From assembly GCA_965279285.1 (NCBI GenBank), contig OZ257148.1, positions 2,219,503 to 2,283,502 of the forward strand: DNA of 64,000 nucleotides, in the 5' to 3' direction. The DNA comes from G965279335 sp965279285. Its GTDB lineage: Bacteria; Pseudomonadota; Gammaproteobacteria; DSM-16500. The notes under the pieces are model-generated. The model saw nothing but the letters and a program-made list of their open reading frames with translations. It did not search any database and was not told the origin of the DNA. The position numbers were made by a program, and so were the translations under genes. This document shows, piece by piece, positions 43,937-51,603 of the stretch (its first letter is position 1; each line of letters starts with the position of its first letter).

Positions 43937-44425
43937 TTATTTATTATTGGTAGAATTATTTTTTTCTGGCATCACCACCACTGGCACTACCACTGGAAGA
44001 TTTAACTTCGTAAATGAACCTATCATATCTTGCCAGGCTTTTTGTGCTGCTTGCTGCGCATCGTTTAAACGTTTCAACATTGCCTGGGTTTGCTCAGGAG
44101 ACATTGTTTGAACTCCACCAAATCCTGTTACCTGATAACCATGTGTACCATTACCAGTATCAACAATTTGTTGAGTTACTGTAAATCCTGCTGACTTAAG
44201 ATCGGCTTGTTTTACCCAACCTACATTACCATTTTTAGGGTCGGCAACTTTAGTCCAGTTACTGCCATCTTTTGGTGTAAAAATAAGAATAATGCCATCA
44301 TCAGAATTCACTGAACCCACTATTTTGGCATCTGATTTAGGTTGTTCAAATAAGTTAATGGGCTTAGCAAAACAAAGAGAGGCTGTCATCATTAACCCCA
44401 CTATTAAGAATTTAACTAACTTCAT
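43937..44425 (-). CDS. Secreted SH3-like domain protein
   Basis: A 162-aa protein with signal peptide MKLVKFLIVGLMMTASLCFA (cleavage ~20). A bacterial SH3-like fold is suggested by INLFEQPKSDAKIVGSV and DGSNWTKVADPKNGNVGWVKQADL. A Gln/Ala helix (SPEQTQAMLKRLNDAQQAAQKAW) and a Val-Pro strand follow. Probably periplasmic, perhaps binding the cell wall; function unknown. Resembles conserved secreted proteins of Legionella and Coxiella in style only. Confidence 0.75.
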   Translation of the reverse strand: MKLVKFLIVGLMMTASLCFAKPINLFEQPKSDAKIVGSVNSDDGIILIFTPKDGSNWTKVADPKNGNVGWVKQADLKSAGFTVTQQIVDTGNGTHGYQVTGFGGVQTMSPEQTQAMLKRLNDAQQAAQKAWQDMIGSFTKLNLPVVVPVVVMPEKNNSTNNK

Positions 44426-44540
44426 AAGATTCCCCTAATTTAATTTAACTAACTATAATTTTAGCTTAATTATTCTTATTTGAGAACAATCCTACTTTAA
44501 TTCCCTTGAGTTTTTTCTCAGCACCAGCTACAGTTGTAGC

Positions 44541-44846
44541 ATGCCTATCACTAACCAAAATAATTACCTTTTACAGCTAAAACAGCTTATATTAAGCTAT
44601 ACAAAAGGTTGCCCAGTAAAAATACTTTTATTTGGGTCTCAAGCGAAAAACACAACTCATCGTCACTCAGACATTGATATAGCAATACTCCCCATTGCTC
44701 CCTTGCCAATTCATTTTATTACTAAATTAAGAGAAAAAATCGAAGAAAGCACTATTCCTTATCATGTTGATTTAGTAGACCTATCACAAACAGATGAAAA
44801 GTTTCAAAATAAAGTTTTACAGGAAGGAATCGAATGGAAAGATTAA
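44541..44846 (+). CDS. MNT nucleotidyltransferase (MntA-like antitoxin)
   Basis: A 101-aa minimal nucleotidyltransferase. The diagnostic GSQAKNTTHRHSDIDIAI (GSx...SDxD) is at ~33-50, with a third carboxylate in YHVDLVDL. In HEPN-MNT modules this enzyme neutralises its partner by AMPylation. It overlaps the next gene by 13 bp, so translation is coupled. Reads as intact. Confidence 0.9.
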   Translation: MPITNQNNYLLQLKQLILSYTKGCPVKILLFGSQAKNTTHRHSDIDIAILPIAPLPIHFITKLREKIEESTIPYHVDLVDLSQTDEKFQNKVLQEGIEWKD

Positions 44847-45238
44847 ACGAACGCCTAGAACAAACAGAAAAAGCCTTAAATGTATTTAATGAAATCCTAA
44901 ATGAGCCGTATTCTAAAATTATTCGTGATGCAGCAATTCAACGATTTGAATTTACGTTAGAGACTATTTGGAAACTAACCCAACGCTATCTTTTACTTCA
45001 ACATGGCATAGATGCTGGATCACCCAAAGCTGTTATTCGCGGCTCTTTTCAATCTGGATTACTTAATGAAATTCAAACAGAAAATCTTTTATCCGCGGTC
45101 GATGATAGAAATTTAACAGTGCATACCTACAATGAACAATTAGCCGAAAAAATTTATCAAAATCTTTTTAAATACCAACCTATTTTTAAATTACTTTTTC
45201 AAAAAATTCAAACCGAAACCAAAAACTTAATTCCATAA
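44834..45238 (+). CDS. HEPN protein (HI0074/HepT-like toxin)
   Basis: A 134-aa helical HEPN protein of the nucleotidyltransferase-substrate-binding (HI0074) family. Its RNLTVHTYNE segment fits the RNase motif R-x4-H-x-Y, so an active ribonuclease toxin is predicted. The FEFTLETIWKLTQRYLLLQ block is typical of the family. It pairs with the MNT gene by overlap. It stops 10 bp before greB, and all three may be co-transcribed. Confidence 0.9.
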   Translation: MERLNERLEQTEKALNVFNEILNEPYSKIIRDAAIQRFEFTLETIWKLTQRYLLLQHGIDAGSPKAVIRGSFQSGLLNEIQTENLLSAVDDRNLTVHTYNEQLAEKIYQNLFKYQPIFKLLFQKIQTETKNLIP

Positions 45239-45247
45239 AATCCTATT

Positions 45248-45877
45248 ATGAATAAAGCCTTCACTAAAGAATCCGATGATGAACCAGAAAAGCCAGAGCA
45301 AACCAACGCCCTGCCTGCACAACTAAAAAATTATATGACTCCATATGGATTTGCTCAATTACGCGAGGAATTGCGCTATTTATTACGCGATGAGCGACCA
45401 AAGATAGTTGAAACAGTAAGATGGGCCGCGGGTAATGGTGATCGTTCCGAAAATGGTGATTATATTTATGGAAAAAGACGCTTGCGAGAAATTGATAGGC
45501 GCGTTCGTTACCTCACGAAGCAAATTGAAAGCGCAGTGATTGTTGACCCTCAACAACAAAAAAATCTTACTCGGGTTTTCTTCGGCGCGACCTTAACTTA
45601 CCAACAAAAAAACGGTAACCAACAAACCGTAAAACTCGTTGGTATTGATGAAGCAGATTTAGCAAAAAACAAAATCAGTTGGATTTCACCGATTGCTAAA
45701 GCACTACTAAAATCACAAGTGGGTGACATTATTGAGTTTAACACCCCCGCAGGAATTGAAATAATTGAAGTGTTATCGATTGAATATAAAGCTGATGAGC
45801 AGTCAGAGAGCTTGGTGGGCACGCTGCGCGCTTTGCCCACCCTACAAAAGCCATTACAAAAGCCACAAAAGCATTAG
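45248..45877 (+). CDS. greB: Transcription elongation factor GreB with a repeat-derived tail
   Basis: Rescues backtracked RNA polymerase by stimulating transcript cleavage. N-terminal coiled coil: PYGFAQLREELRYLLRDERPKIVETV, with GDRSENGDYIYGKRRLREID (tip acidic residues). The C-terminal FKBP-like domain ends normally at about EVLSIEYKADEQSE. The remaining ~22 residues (SLVGTLRALPTLQKPLQKPQKH) translate the core-A palindromic element. The E. coli protein is 158 aa; this is 209 aa with an N-terminal extension too. The tail is foreign but the domains are whole. Confidence 0.94.
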   Translation: MNKAFTKESDDEPEKPEQTNALPAQLKNYMTPYGFAQLREELRYLLRDERPKIVETVRWAAGNGDRSENGDYIYGKRRLREIDRRVRYLTKQIESAVIVDPQQQKNLTRVFFGATLTYQQKNGNQQTVKLVGIDEADLAKNKISWISPIAKALLKSQVGDIIEFNTPAGIEIIEVLSIEYKADEQSESLVGTLRALPTLQKPLQKPQKH

Positions 45878-45958
45878 AATCAAAAAATTACAAAAATAAA
45901 TTATAAAAATGTAGGGTGGGCAAAGCGCAGCGTGCCCACCAAACTCTCCCCACTCTGA
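45805..45958. repeat. Palindromic element inside the greB 3' end
   Basis: Left arm from AGAGAGCTTGGTGGGCACGC (with an extra GC: CTGCGCGCTTTG), right arm GTAGGGTGGGCAAAGCGCAG to AACTCTC. An 80-bp AT-rich spacer has short AAAAGC repeats. The left arm and part of the spacer are translated as the tail of GreB. Confidence 0.85.
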
Positions 45959-46015
45959 ATTTTAAAAAAAAAAGGCGTATAATGAGTAGATAACTCACAC
46001 TAAACGAGGACGCTT

Positions 46016-46243
46016 ATGAAATCTCTCCCTTTAATTGTTATCGCCTCTTGTAGCGTACTAACCGCCTGTGTAACAAGCCCTACAGCTTATTACTCACCCA
46101 ACGGTTATGTATCACCAAATCAATACTATTACTCTAATTATTATCCCAATGGCTATTATCATCGCGGCTATTACAATAACTGGAATGGAAACAGAGGATA
46201 TTATCACGGCGGAGGATATCATGGGGGCGGGCACGGTCGTTAA
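46016..46243 (+). CDS. Small Tyr/Gly-rich lipoprotein
   Basis: A 75-aa protein with lipobox LTAC (MKSLPLIVIASCSVLTAC). The mature part is dominated by Tyr, Asn, Gly and His (YYPNGYYHRGYYNN...GGGYHGGGHGR). Similar lipoproteins are common in gammaproteobacteria, and their role is unknown. GAGGA precedes the ATG and a TATAAT lies about 35 bp upstream, just after the palindromic element. Confidence 0.8.
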   Translation: MKSLPLIVIASCSVLTACVTSPTAYYSPNGYVSPNQYYYSNYYPNGYYHRGYYNNWNGNRGYYHGGGYHGGGHGR

Positions 46244-46254
46244 CTAATCGTTAG

Positions 46255-46701
46255 CTATTTCACTGTAGTGGGAGTGAGATTAGACTCTCCCGCAATTTTT
46301 TTTATAATTTCTTGATAAATATCGGGGCGTATCGTTCGATGCAATTCAATTAATTTCTGCGAAACTTGTAACGAAGGCGTCGTATTTTTTCCCACGACAA
46401 CATCACAAATAACATCCTCTGGGATATGAGTATGATAAGCAATCCCCTCTAATGAGTACTCTTCAGACACCAAAATATCCTTAATCACACAACGGATGAA
46501 GCTATCTTCAATCATAGTATTTTCCTTATCTGGATTGAATTTTAACAAATTAAAATAATCTTTATTTTGCGAGTGATAAATTTCTTGCAGCTCTTTGCAG
46601 ATTTGAAAGAGAATTTCTGCCTCTAGTAGATACTTTTCCAATTTAGAAAGTCTCTCTAGTGGCGCTCCTATAATATTGTATAGCGGCTCAAATGTAGACA
46701 T
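46255..46701 (-). CDS. Putative regulator, divergent from the S24-like gene
   Basis: About 148 aa from MSTFEPLYNIIGAPLERL; AAGGA lies 11 bases upstream, while the frame is open to 46812. Residues ~85-130 (YSLEGIAYHTHIPEDVICDV...NTTPSLQVSQKLIELH) look like an XRE-type helix-turn-helix, so DNA binding is inferred. It faces the S24-like gene over ~265 bp containing palindromes, an arrangement like phage repressor/Cro switches. Function otherwise unknown. Confidence 0.6.
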   Translation of the reverse strand: MSTFEPLYNIIGAPLERLSKLEKYLLEAEILFQICKELQEIYHSQNKDYFNLLKFNPDKENTMIEDSFIRCVIKDILVSEEYSLEGIAYHTHIPEDVICDVVVGKNTTPSLQVSQKLIELHRTIRPDIYQEIIKKIAGESNLTPTTVK

Positions 46702-46776
46702 AACGTGGTATCCTTGCCAATAAACTGTATTAATCGATATAAAAGTGCCGACTGCTGTGCGTTTTTTGCTGATAAT

Positions 46777-46899
46777 GTCATTATAATGACGGCTAGTCAA
46801 CCGAAATGACACTAAAAATTAAAATAATCTCCAGCAAGCGCTGTTTAAATTTTTATCACATAGTACTTTAAAATATCAGCAATTTAGTGTCGTCATTTA
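46777..46899. promoter_or_regulatory. Putative operators between divergent regulators
   Basis: A perfect 14-bp palindrome GTCATTATAATGAC (46777-46790) is followed by AAATGACACTAAA (46804-46816) and the inverted TTTAGTGTCGTCATTTA (46883-46899). Repeated TGAC/GTCA half-sites between two HTH-protein genes suggest shared operators. Confidence 0.6.
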
Positions 46900-46966
46900 T
46901 TGGACTTTGAAAAAGAAAAAAACTAGAATAGCCACATAAATTATTTTAATAGAGCACACGAGACTT

Positions 46967-47596
46967 ATGTTTGAAAAACTTTCCGACAATCTAAACTCAC
47001 TAATGACTGATTCCAATATCAGCGCTGACGAGCTTGCACGACGCACAACAATTCCCGCAAGCACTATTAAAAAAATTCGCAACCGCTATAACCCCAACCC
47101 AACTTTAACCACCCTAATGCCATTAGCACAGTTCTTTATGATTACACTTGGACAACTCGTGGGTGATGAGGCATTACCTAAAGATAAAGAGAAGCACTAT
47201 CAACAGCGTAATCGAGCAGTAAAATATCTACCATTGATTTCCTGGACTGAAGCCATGACCTGGCCACAACGCAGCAGATCATCATTTACCGAGATTTTAA
47301 CTGAAAATAATCATAATACAGATTCCTTTGCTATCACTGTGGAAGATGACGATTGGAAAAATTTGCCTAACGGCACAATATTATGCGTCGACTTAGCAAT
47401 GAAACCTACGCACCGCGATCTCATTATCGTCCATAAAATCGGCCAATTAGTGCCATCACTAAAGCAAATCATGTTTGATGAAGAACAAATTTATTTAAAA
47501 CCCGTCGTTCCAGGATACAGTGTCATCCCTCTTACACTAGAACATCGAATTATTGGCGTGGTTACCGAGTATAAAAAAATGTTAAAAAAAGTGTAA
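46967..47596 (+). CDS. CI/LexA-like regulator with degenerate S24 domain
   Basis: A 209-aa protein. The N-terminal HTH (SADELARRTTIPASTIKKIR, about 20-40) precedes an S24/LexA-like region about 110-205 (TDSFAITVEDDDWKNLPNGTILCVDLAMKPTHRDLIIVHKIG). The catalytic serine expected in a GDSM-like position is replaced (VEDDDW), while a Lys remains in the SLKQIM strand. Self-cleavage therefore looks impossible, so this should be a non-SOS-inducible repressor. Its TAA stop lies in a palindromic element terminus. Confidence 0.85.
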   Translation: MFEKLSDNLNSLMTDSNISADELARRTTIPASTIKKIRNRYNPNPTLTTLMPLAQFFMITLGQLVGDEALPKDKEKHYQQRNRAVKYLPLISWTEAMTWPQRSRSSFTEILTENNHNTDSFAITVEDDDWKNLPNGTILCVDLAMKPTHRDLIIVHKIGQLVPSLKQIMFDEEQIYLKPVVPGYSVIPLTLEHRIIGVVTEYKKMLKKV

Positions 47597-47728
47597 CTAT
47601 TCAGCAGTTCGGTGGGCACGCTGCGCTTTGCCCACCCGACTAGATGCCAGCTAGAAGCACGCTGGCATGACAAGATTTCGTAGACAAAGCGCAGCGTGCC
47701 CACCAAACTTTGAACGCTGAATAATCAC
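47593..47728. repeat. Palindromic element, core A with nested hairpin
   Basis: Left terminus GTAACTATTCAGCAG, right GCTGAATAATCAC. The core-A arms are shortened by the central ATGCCAGCTAGAAGCACGCTGGCAT hairpin. The stop of the S24-like gene (47594-47596) is the TAA of its left terminus. Confidence 0.9.
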
Positions 47729-47736
47729 CTTCATTC

Positions 47737-47766
47737 TTGAACTACCCTCATCACTTACTGTATAAT
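47737..47766 (+). promoter_or_regulatory. Sigma-70 promoter of parB, apparently leaderless
   Basis: TTGAAC (47737-47742), 18-bp spacer, TATAAT (47761-47766). The expected start site (~47773) is only a few bases before the ATG at 47776, leaving no room for a ribosome site, so the mRNA would be leaderless or nearly so. Confidence 0.6.
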
Positions 47767-47775
47767 ACTCGATCT

Positions 47776-48573
47776 ATGGCTAAATCAACTTTACAATCAC
47801 TTTCCATCGAATTACTGATACGTGGCAAATACCAACCTCGACAGCATTTTGATCCCGCCCAACTCCAAGAGCTGGCTGAATCCATCAAAACAACTGGCGG
47901 CTTGCTGCAACCCGTTGTTGTTCGGCCCATAAAAGAAGGTAAGTTTGAAATAATAGCGGGCGAACGACGTTGGCGTGCTAGCCAATTAGCCGGATTTTCT
48001 GAAATCAACTGCCTCGTCAGTCACTATTCTGATGAACAAGCATTACAAGCAGCAATCATTGAAAACATTAGCCGCACTGATTTAAACCCCATCGAAGAAG
48101 CACAAGCTTTTCAACGTTTAATCGACGAATTCAAGTATTTACACGAAGAAGTCGCCGCTGCAGTAGGCAGATCACGCACCTCCATCACCAATGCTTTACG
48201 CTTACTAAAACTGGATCCACGCGTCCAACATTTAATAATCAGCCAACAATTATCTGAAGGCCATGGCAAAATTCTCGCCGGCATTCCCTTACCATATCAA
48301 TTCCCACTAGCAGAACGCAGCATAGAAAAAGGTTGGAGTGTACGCACTATTGAATTTGAAGCTAAAAAACTACAACAACCACAAAGCAATAATGACGGTC
48401 CCTACAATGATATCAACATTAAACATCTTGAAACATCGCTCTCTGACCATATTGGCAATAGTGTAAAAATTGATTGTGAAGAACGAGGCGGTGGATACGT
48501 TAAAATTCGTTTTAACAATATTGATGAGCTAGAAGGACACTTTGAGAAATTAGGCTTTAACTACGAAAGCTAG
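47776..48573 (+). CDS. parB: ParB/Spo0J-family protein, no adjacent parA
   Basis: About 265 aa from MAKSTLQSLSIELLIRGKYQPRQHF. It has the ParB CTPase/N-domain (QPVVVRPI, IAGERRWRASQLAG, ENISRTDLNPIEEA), the HTH (EEVAAAVGRSRTSITNALRLL) and a C-terminal dimer domain (KHLETSLSDHIGNSVKI). It should bind parS-like sites. No parA is next to it; murF follows. A chromosomal ParB normally pairs with ParA, so this may be a second, orphan copy. Start at 47776 chosen over 47737 by homology and the promoter. Confidence 0.9.
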   Translation: MAKSTLQSLSIELLIRGKYQPRQHFDPAQLQELAESIKTTGGLLQPVVVRPIKEGKFEIIAGERRWRASQLAGFSEINCLVSHYSDEQALQAAIIENISRTDLNPIEEAQAFQRLIDEFKYLHEEVAAAVGRSRTSITNALRLLKLDPRVQHLIISQQLSEGHGKILAGIPLPYQFPLAERSIEKGWSVRTIEFEAKKLQQPQSNNDGPYNDINIKHLETSLSDHIGNSVKIDCEERGGGYVKIRFNNIDELEGHFEKLGFNYES

Positions 48574-48639
48574 TCACTACCTCATGCCGATAAAGATAAT
48601 TTGCGAGGAAGCCAATGGCATGGCAAGCTATAGAGAAAT

Positions 48640-48657
48640 GTAACTATTTAGCAGCCA
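48640..48657. repeat. Solo terminus of the palindromic family
   Basis: GTAACTATTTAGCAGCCA, a near-perfect family end without core or partner, between parB and murF. It shows that ends persist after loss of the rest, or that they are mobile on their own. Confidence 0.6.
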
Positions 48658-48677
48658 ATTATTTCAATGGAATTACC

Positions 48678-50051
48678 ATGATCAAAATGACTCTTGTAGA
48701 AATTGCACAACAATTAGACTCCGCAAGATCCACCCAAGACACTGAATTTCAAGGTTTTAGCACTGATACCCGCACCCTGTCTGCCAATAATTTATACATA
48801 GCTATCAAAGGAGAAAACTTTGATGGCCATCACTTTATTGCCGAGGCCTTAGCAAAAAAAGCCAGCGCTCTCGTTGTTAACCACCCTGTAGACTCTCCCC
48901 TACCACAACTCATCGTACCCGATACCATTGCCGCACTCGGAAAAATCAGCAGCCTTTGGCGCAACCGCTTTCAGTTACCTCTCATTGGTGTCACTGGCAG
49001 CAATGGAAAAACAACATTAAAAAATATGGTAGCCGCTATTTTATGCGCCCAAACTAAAAACAATGCTGAAGTGCTCGCAACAGAAGGAAATCTTAATAAT
49101 AATATTGGTGTTCCCTTAATGTTAGGCCGTTTAAGCAAACAACATCGCTACGGTGTGATTGAAATGGGAATGAATGATTTTGGTGAAATTAATTATCTCA
49201 CTCAATTAGTAAAACCACATATTGCTATTGTCAATAATGCTGCAACTGCTCATCTACAAGGATTAAAAAGTGTTGCAGGTGTTGCAAAAGCAAAAGGTGA
49301 AATTTTTTCGGGCTTAGATGCCACAGGAATTGCTATCCTAAATAAAGATGATGTCTTTTTTAATTACTGGCAAGACTTAGTCAAAGATAAAAAAATATTT
49401 ACTTTCGGCTTAAAAAATCCGGCTGATATCACCGCCACCTGCATAGACGCTACTAAAACCCTGCTCCAAACCCCAAAAGGTAATATCGAAATTCAATTAC
49501 CGTTATTAGGATTACATAACATTATGAACGCACTGGCTGCTACAGCCGCTACCTTAGCGTTAGATATCAGTTTAGAAACCATTAAAAAAGGCTTAGAAAA
49601 CGTCGTACCCGCTCCCGGACGTCTGCGCTTACATCATTTAGCATCGGGAGTAAAAATTATTGATGATACTTACAATGCGAATCCAGCTTCTGTAACTGCA
49701 GCCATTAATACTTTAGCAACTCTAGCAGGAGCACGTATTTTAGTTTTAGGTGATATGAAAGAGCTAGGCGATGATGCGGCACAATTACATTTTGAAATCG
49801 GTGAAAAAGCAAAAAATGCTGATATTCATTACCTATTTACGTTTGGAGAACTATCACGCTCAGCAACAACAGCTTTTGGAAAAAACGCTCAACACTTTAC
49901 TGAACGTGCGAAATTAATTGCTGAATTACAACAACATTTAAAAACAAATACCAATATCTTAGTTAAAGGTTCACGGTCCATGCAAATGGAAAAAATTACC
50001 GTTGAATTACTACCAAAAAATACAGAAAATTCAACTCTACACTCACACTAA
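48678..50051 (+). CDS. murF: UDP-MurNAc-tripeptide:D-Ala-D-Ala ligase MurF
   Basis: ATP-dependent cytoplasmic ligase that completes the peptidoglycan pentapeptide. 457 aa from MIKMTLVEIAQQLDSA. N-domain FSTDTRTLSANNLYIAIKGENFDGHHF, ATP loop GVTGSNGKTTLKNM, then EGNLNNNIGVP and DDTYNANPASV. The frame is open to 48615, but that stretch crosses the family terminus; the ATG at 48678 fits E. coli MurF length (452). DapE and LysC elsewhere in the window feed the same pathway. Confidence 0.95.
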   Translation: MIKMTLVEIAQQLDSARSTQDTEFQGFSTDTRTLSANNLYIAIKGENFDGHHFIAEALAKKASALVVNHPVDSPLPQLIVPDTIAALGKISSLWRNRFQLPLIGVTGSNGKTTLKNMVAAILCAQTKNNAEVLATEGNLNNNIGVPLMLGRLSKQHRYGVIEMGMNDFGEINYLTQLVKPHIAIVNNAATAHLQGLKSVAGVAKAKGEIFSGLDATGIAILNKDDVFFNYWQDLVKDKKIFTFGLKNPADITATCIDATKTLLQTPKGNIEIQLPLLGLHNIMNALAATAATLALDISLETIKKGLENVVPAPGRLRLHHLASGVKIIDDTYNANPASVTAAINTLATLAGARILVLGDMKELGDDAAQLHFEIGEKAKNADIHYLFTFGELSRSATTAFGKNAQHFTERAKLIAELQQHLKTNTNILVKGSRSMQMEKITVELLPKNTENSTLHSH

Positions 50052-50062
50052 GGAAGACTTAA

Positions 50063-51523
50063 ATGGCTATTAAAACTCCTATTACAATTGCCTACGGTGA
50101 TGGCTGTGGACCAGAAATCATGACAGCCACGTTAAATATTTTAACTGCAGCAAACGTTCCCATTGACTACGAAATTATTGAAGTAGGAGAAAAACTCTAC
50201 CGCCAAGGTTTTAGCTCCGGCATCCCTGATAGCGCCTGGGAATCACTTAAGCGCACAAAAGTACTATTAAAAGGCCCTATCACCACACCACAAGGTGGTG
50301 GCTACAAAAGCTTAAATGTCACTTTACGTAAAACACTCGGTTTATTTGCTAATGTACGCCCATGTATTGCCTATGCGCCTTATGTTGCAACCTATCATCC
50401 CGCAATGGATTTAGTTATTATCCGTGAAAATGAAGAAGGCACTTACGCTGGCATTGAACATCGACAAACAGAAGAAGTCTATCAATGTTTAAAACTAGTC
50501 ACTCGCCCTGGTTGCGAGCGCATCGTTCATTATGCTTTTGAATATGCTCGAAAATTTAATCGCAAAAAAGTAACTTGTTTAACTAAAGATAACATCATGA
50601 AAATGACAGATGGCGTTTTTCACGATGTTTTTAACGAAATTGCTACTGAATATCCTGATATTCAAAATGAACATTTAATCATTGATATTGGTACCGCTTT
50701 AGTCGCAGCAAAACCTGAACGTTTTGATGTGATTGTTACATCCAATTTATACGGTGATATTTTATCTGATGTTGCAGCACAAGTAGCTGGCTCAGTTGGT
50801 CTAGCAGGCTCTGCTAATGTAGGCAATCACATGGCAATGTTTGAAGCCATCCATGGCTCAGCGCCTGATATTGCAGGAAAAAAAATCGCAAACCCTTCTG
50901 GTTTATTAAATGCGGCAATACAAATGTTGATTCATATCAATCAACCAGAATCAGCAACGTTAATTGAAAATGCATGGTTAAAAACATTAGAAGATGGTAT
51001 TCATACCGCAGATATTTATTCTCCTGAACACAGCAAACAGAAAGTGCAAACAGATGAATTTGCCAACGCTGTCATCGCACGCTTAGGCCAAAAACCAACT
51101 CACTTTAAACCCGTCACTTACTCTCAAGATGTACGTGCAAAAATAGAATGTTACGGTGATAAAAAAAGAATTCGCCATAAAAAAGAATTAATCGGCATCG
51201 ATATTTTTATCGATAACCCTCTCTATACACCCGAGCAATTAGGCGAAAAAATTAGCCAAATAAACAGTAAACTACAATTAATCGTGATTACCAGTCGTGG
51301 TTTAAAAATTTGGCCTAATAGCATGATTGATGCGCCTTACGCTGGACACTGCAGTTGCCGCTTTCAGTCTTCTGCCGATACGAAAAGTTTAACACCGGTT
51401 TCACATCATGAATTAATTGAATTGTTGCAGCAATTTGAAAAAATGGGTTTAGATGTCGTTAAGACTGAAAATCTTTATACCTATGATGGGAAGCTGGGTT
51501 TTACTTTAGCGCAAGGGCAATAA
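50063..51523 (+). CDS. icd: NADP-dependent isocitrate dehydrogenase, Rickettsia-type
   Basis: Oxidative decarboxylation of isocitrate to 2-oxoglutarate in the TCA cycle. The 486-aa protein has substrate loop KSLNVTLRKTLGLFANVRP, ENEEGTYAGIEH, a lysine/tyrosine pair (KVTCLTKDNIMKMTDG) and NLYGDILSDVAAQVAGSVGLAGSAN. A ~130-residue C-terminal extension (IGIDIFIDNPLYTPEQLG...) is absent from E. coli Icd (416 aa) but typical of the longer, alphaproteobacterial/rickettsial type. AAGGAAG precedes the ATG. Confidence 0.93.
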   Translation: MAIKTPITIAYGDGCGPEIMTATLNILTAANVPIDYEIIEVGEKLYRQGFSSGIPDSAWESLKRTKVLLKGPITTPQGGGYKSLNVTLRKTLGLFANVRPCIAYAPYVATYHPAMDLVIIRENEEGTYAGIEHRQTEEVYQCLKLVTRPGCERIVHYAFEYARKFNRKKVTCLTKDNIMKMTDGVFHDVFNEIATEYPDIQNEHLIIDIGTALVAAKPERFDVIVTSNLYGDILSDVAAQVAGSVGLAGSANVGNHMAMFEAIHGSAPDIAGKKIANPSGLLNAAIQMLIHINQPESATLIENAWLKTLEDGIHTADIYSPEHSKQKVQTDEFANAVIARLGQKPTHFKPVTYSQDVRAKIECYGDKKRIRHKKELIGIDIFIDNPLYTPEQLGEKISQINSKLQLIVITSRGLKIWPNSMIDAPYAGHCSCRFQSSADTKSLTPVSHHELIELLQQFEKMGLDVVKTENLYTYDGKLGFTLAQGQ

Positions 51524-51534
51524 AAATAATAGAG

Positions 51535-51592
51535 AGCTTCGGTGGGCACGCTGCGCTTTGCCCACCCTACAAAATTATGCGTTTTGCCCACC
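51535..51592. repeat. Decayed palindromic element, core A
   Basis: AGAGCTTCGGTGGGCACGCTGC and CCACCCTACA are intact, but the right half is only GCGTTTTGCCCACCG. It lies between the convergent icd and tsaC/sua5 genes. Confidence 0.75.
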
Positions 51593-51603
51593 GCAAATCA
51601 CTA

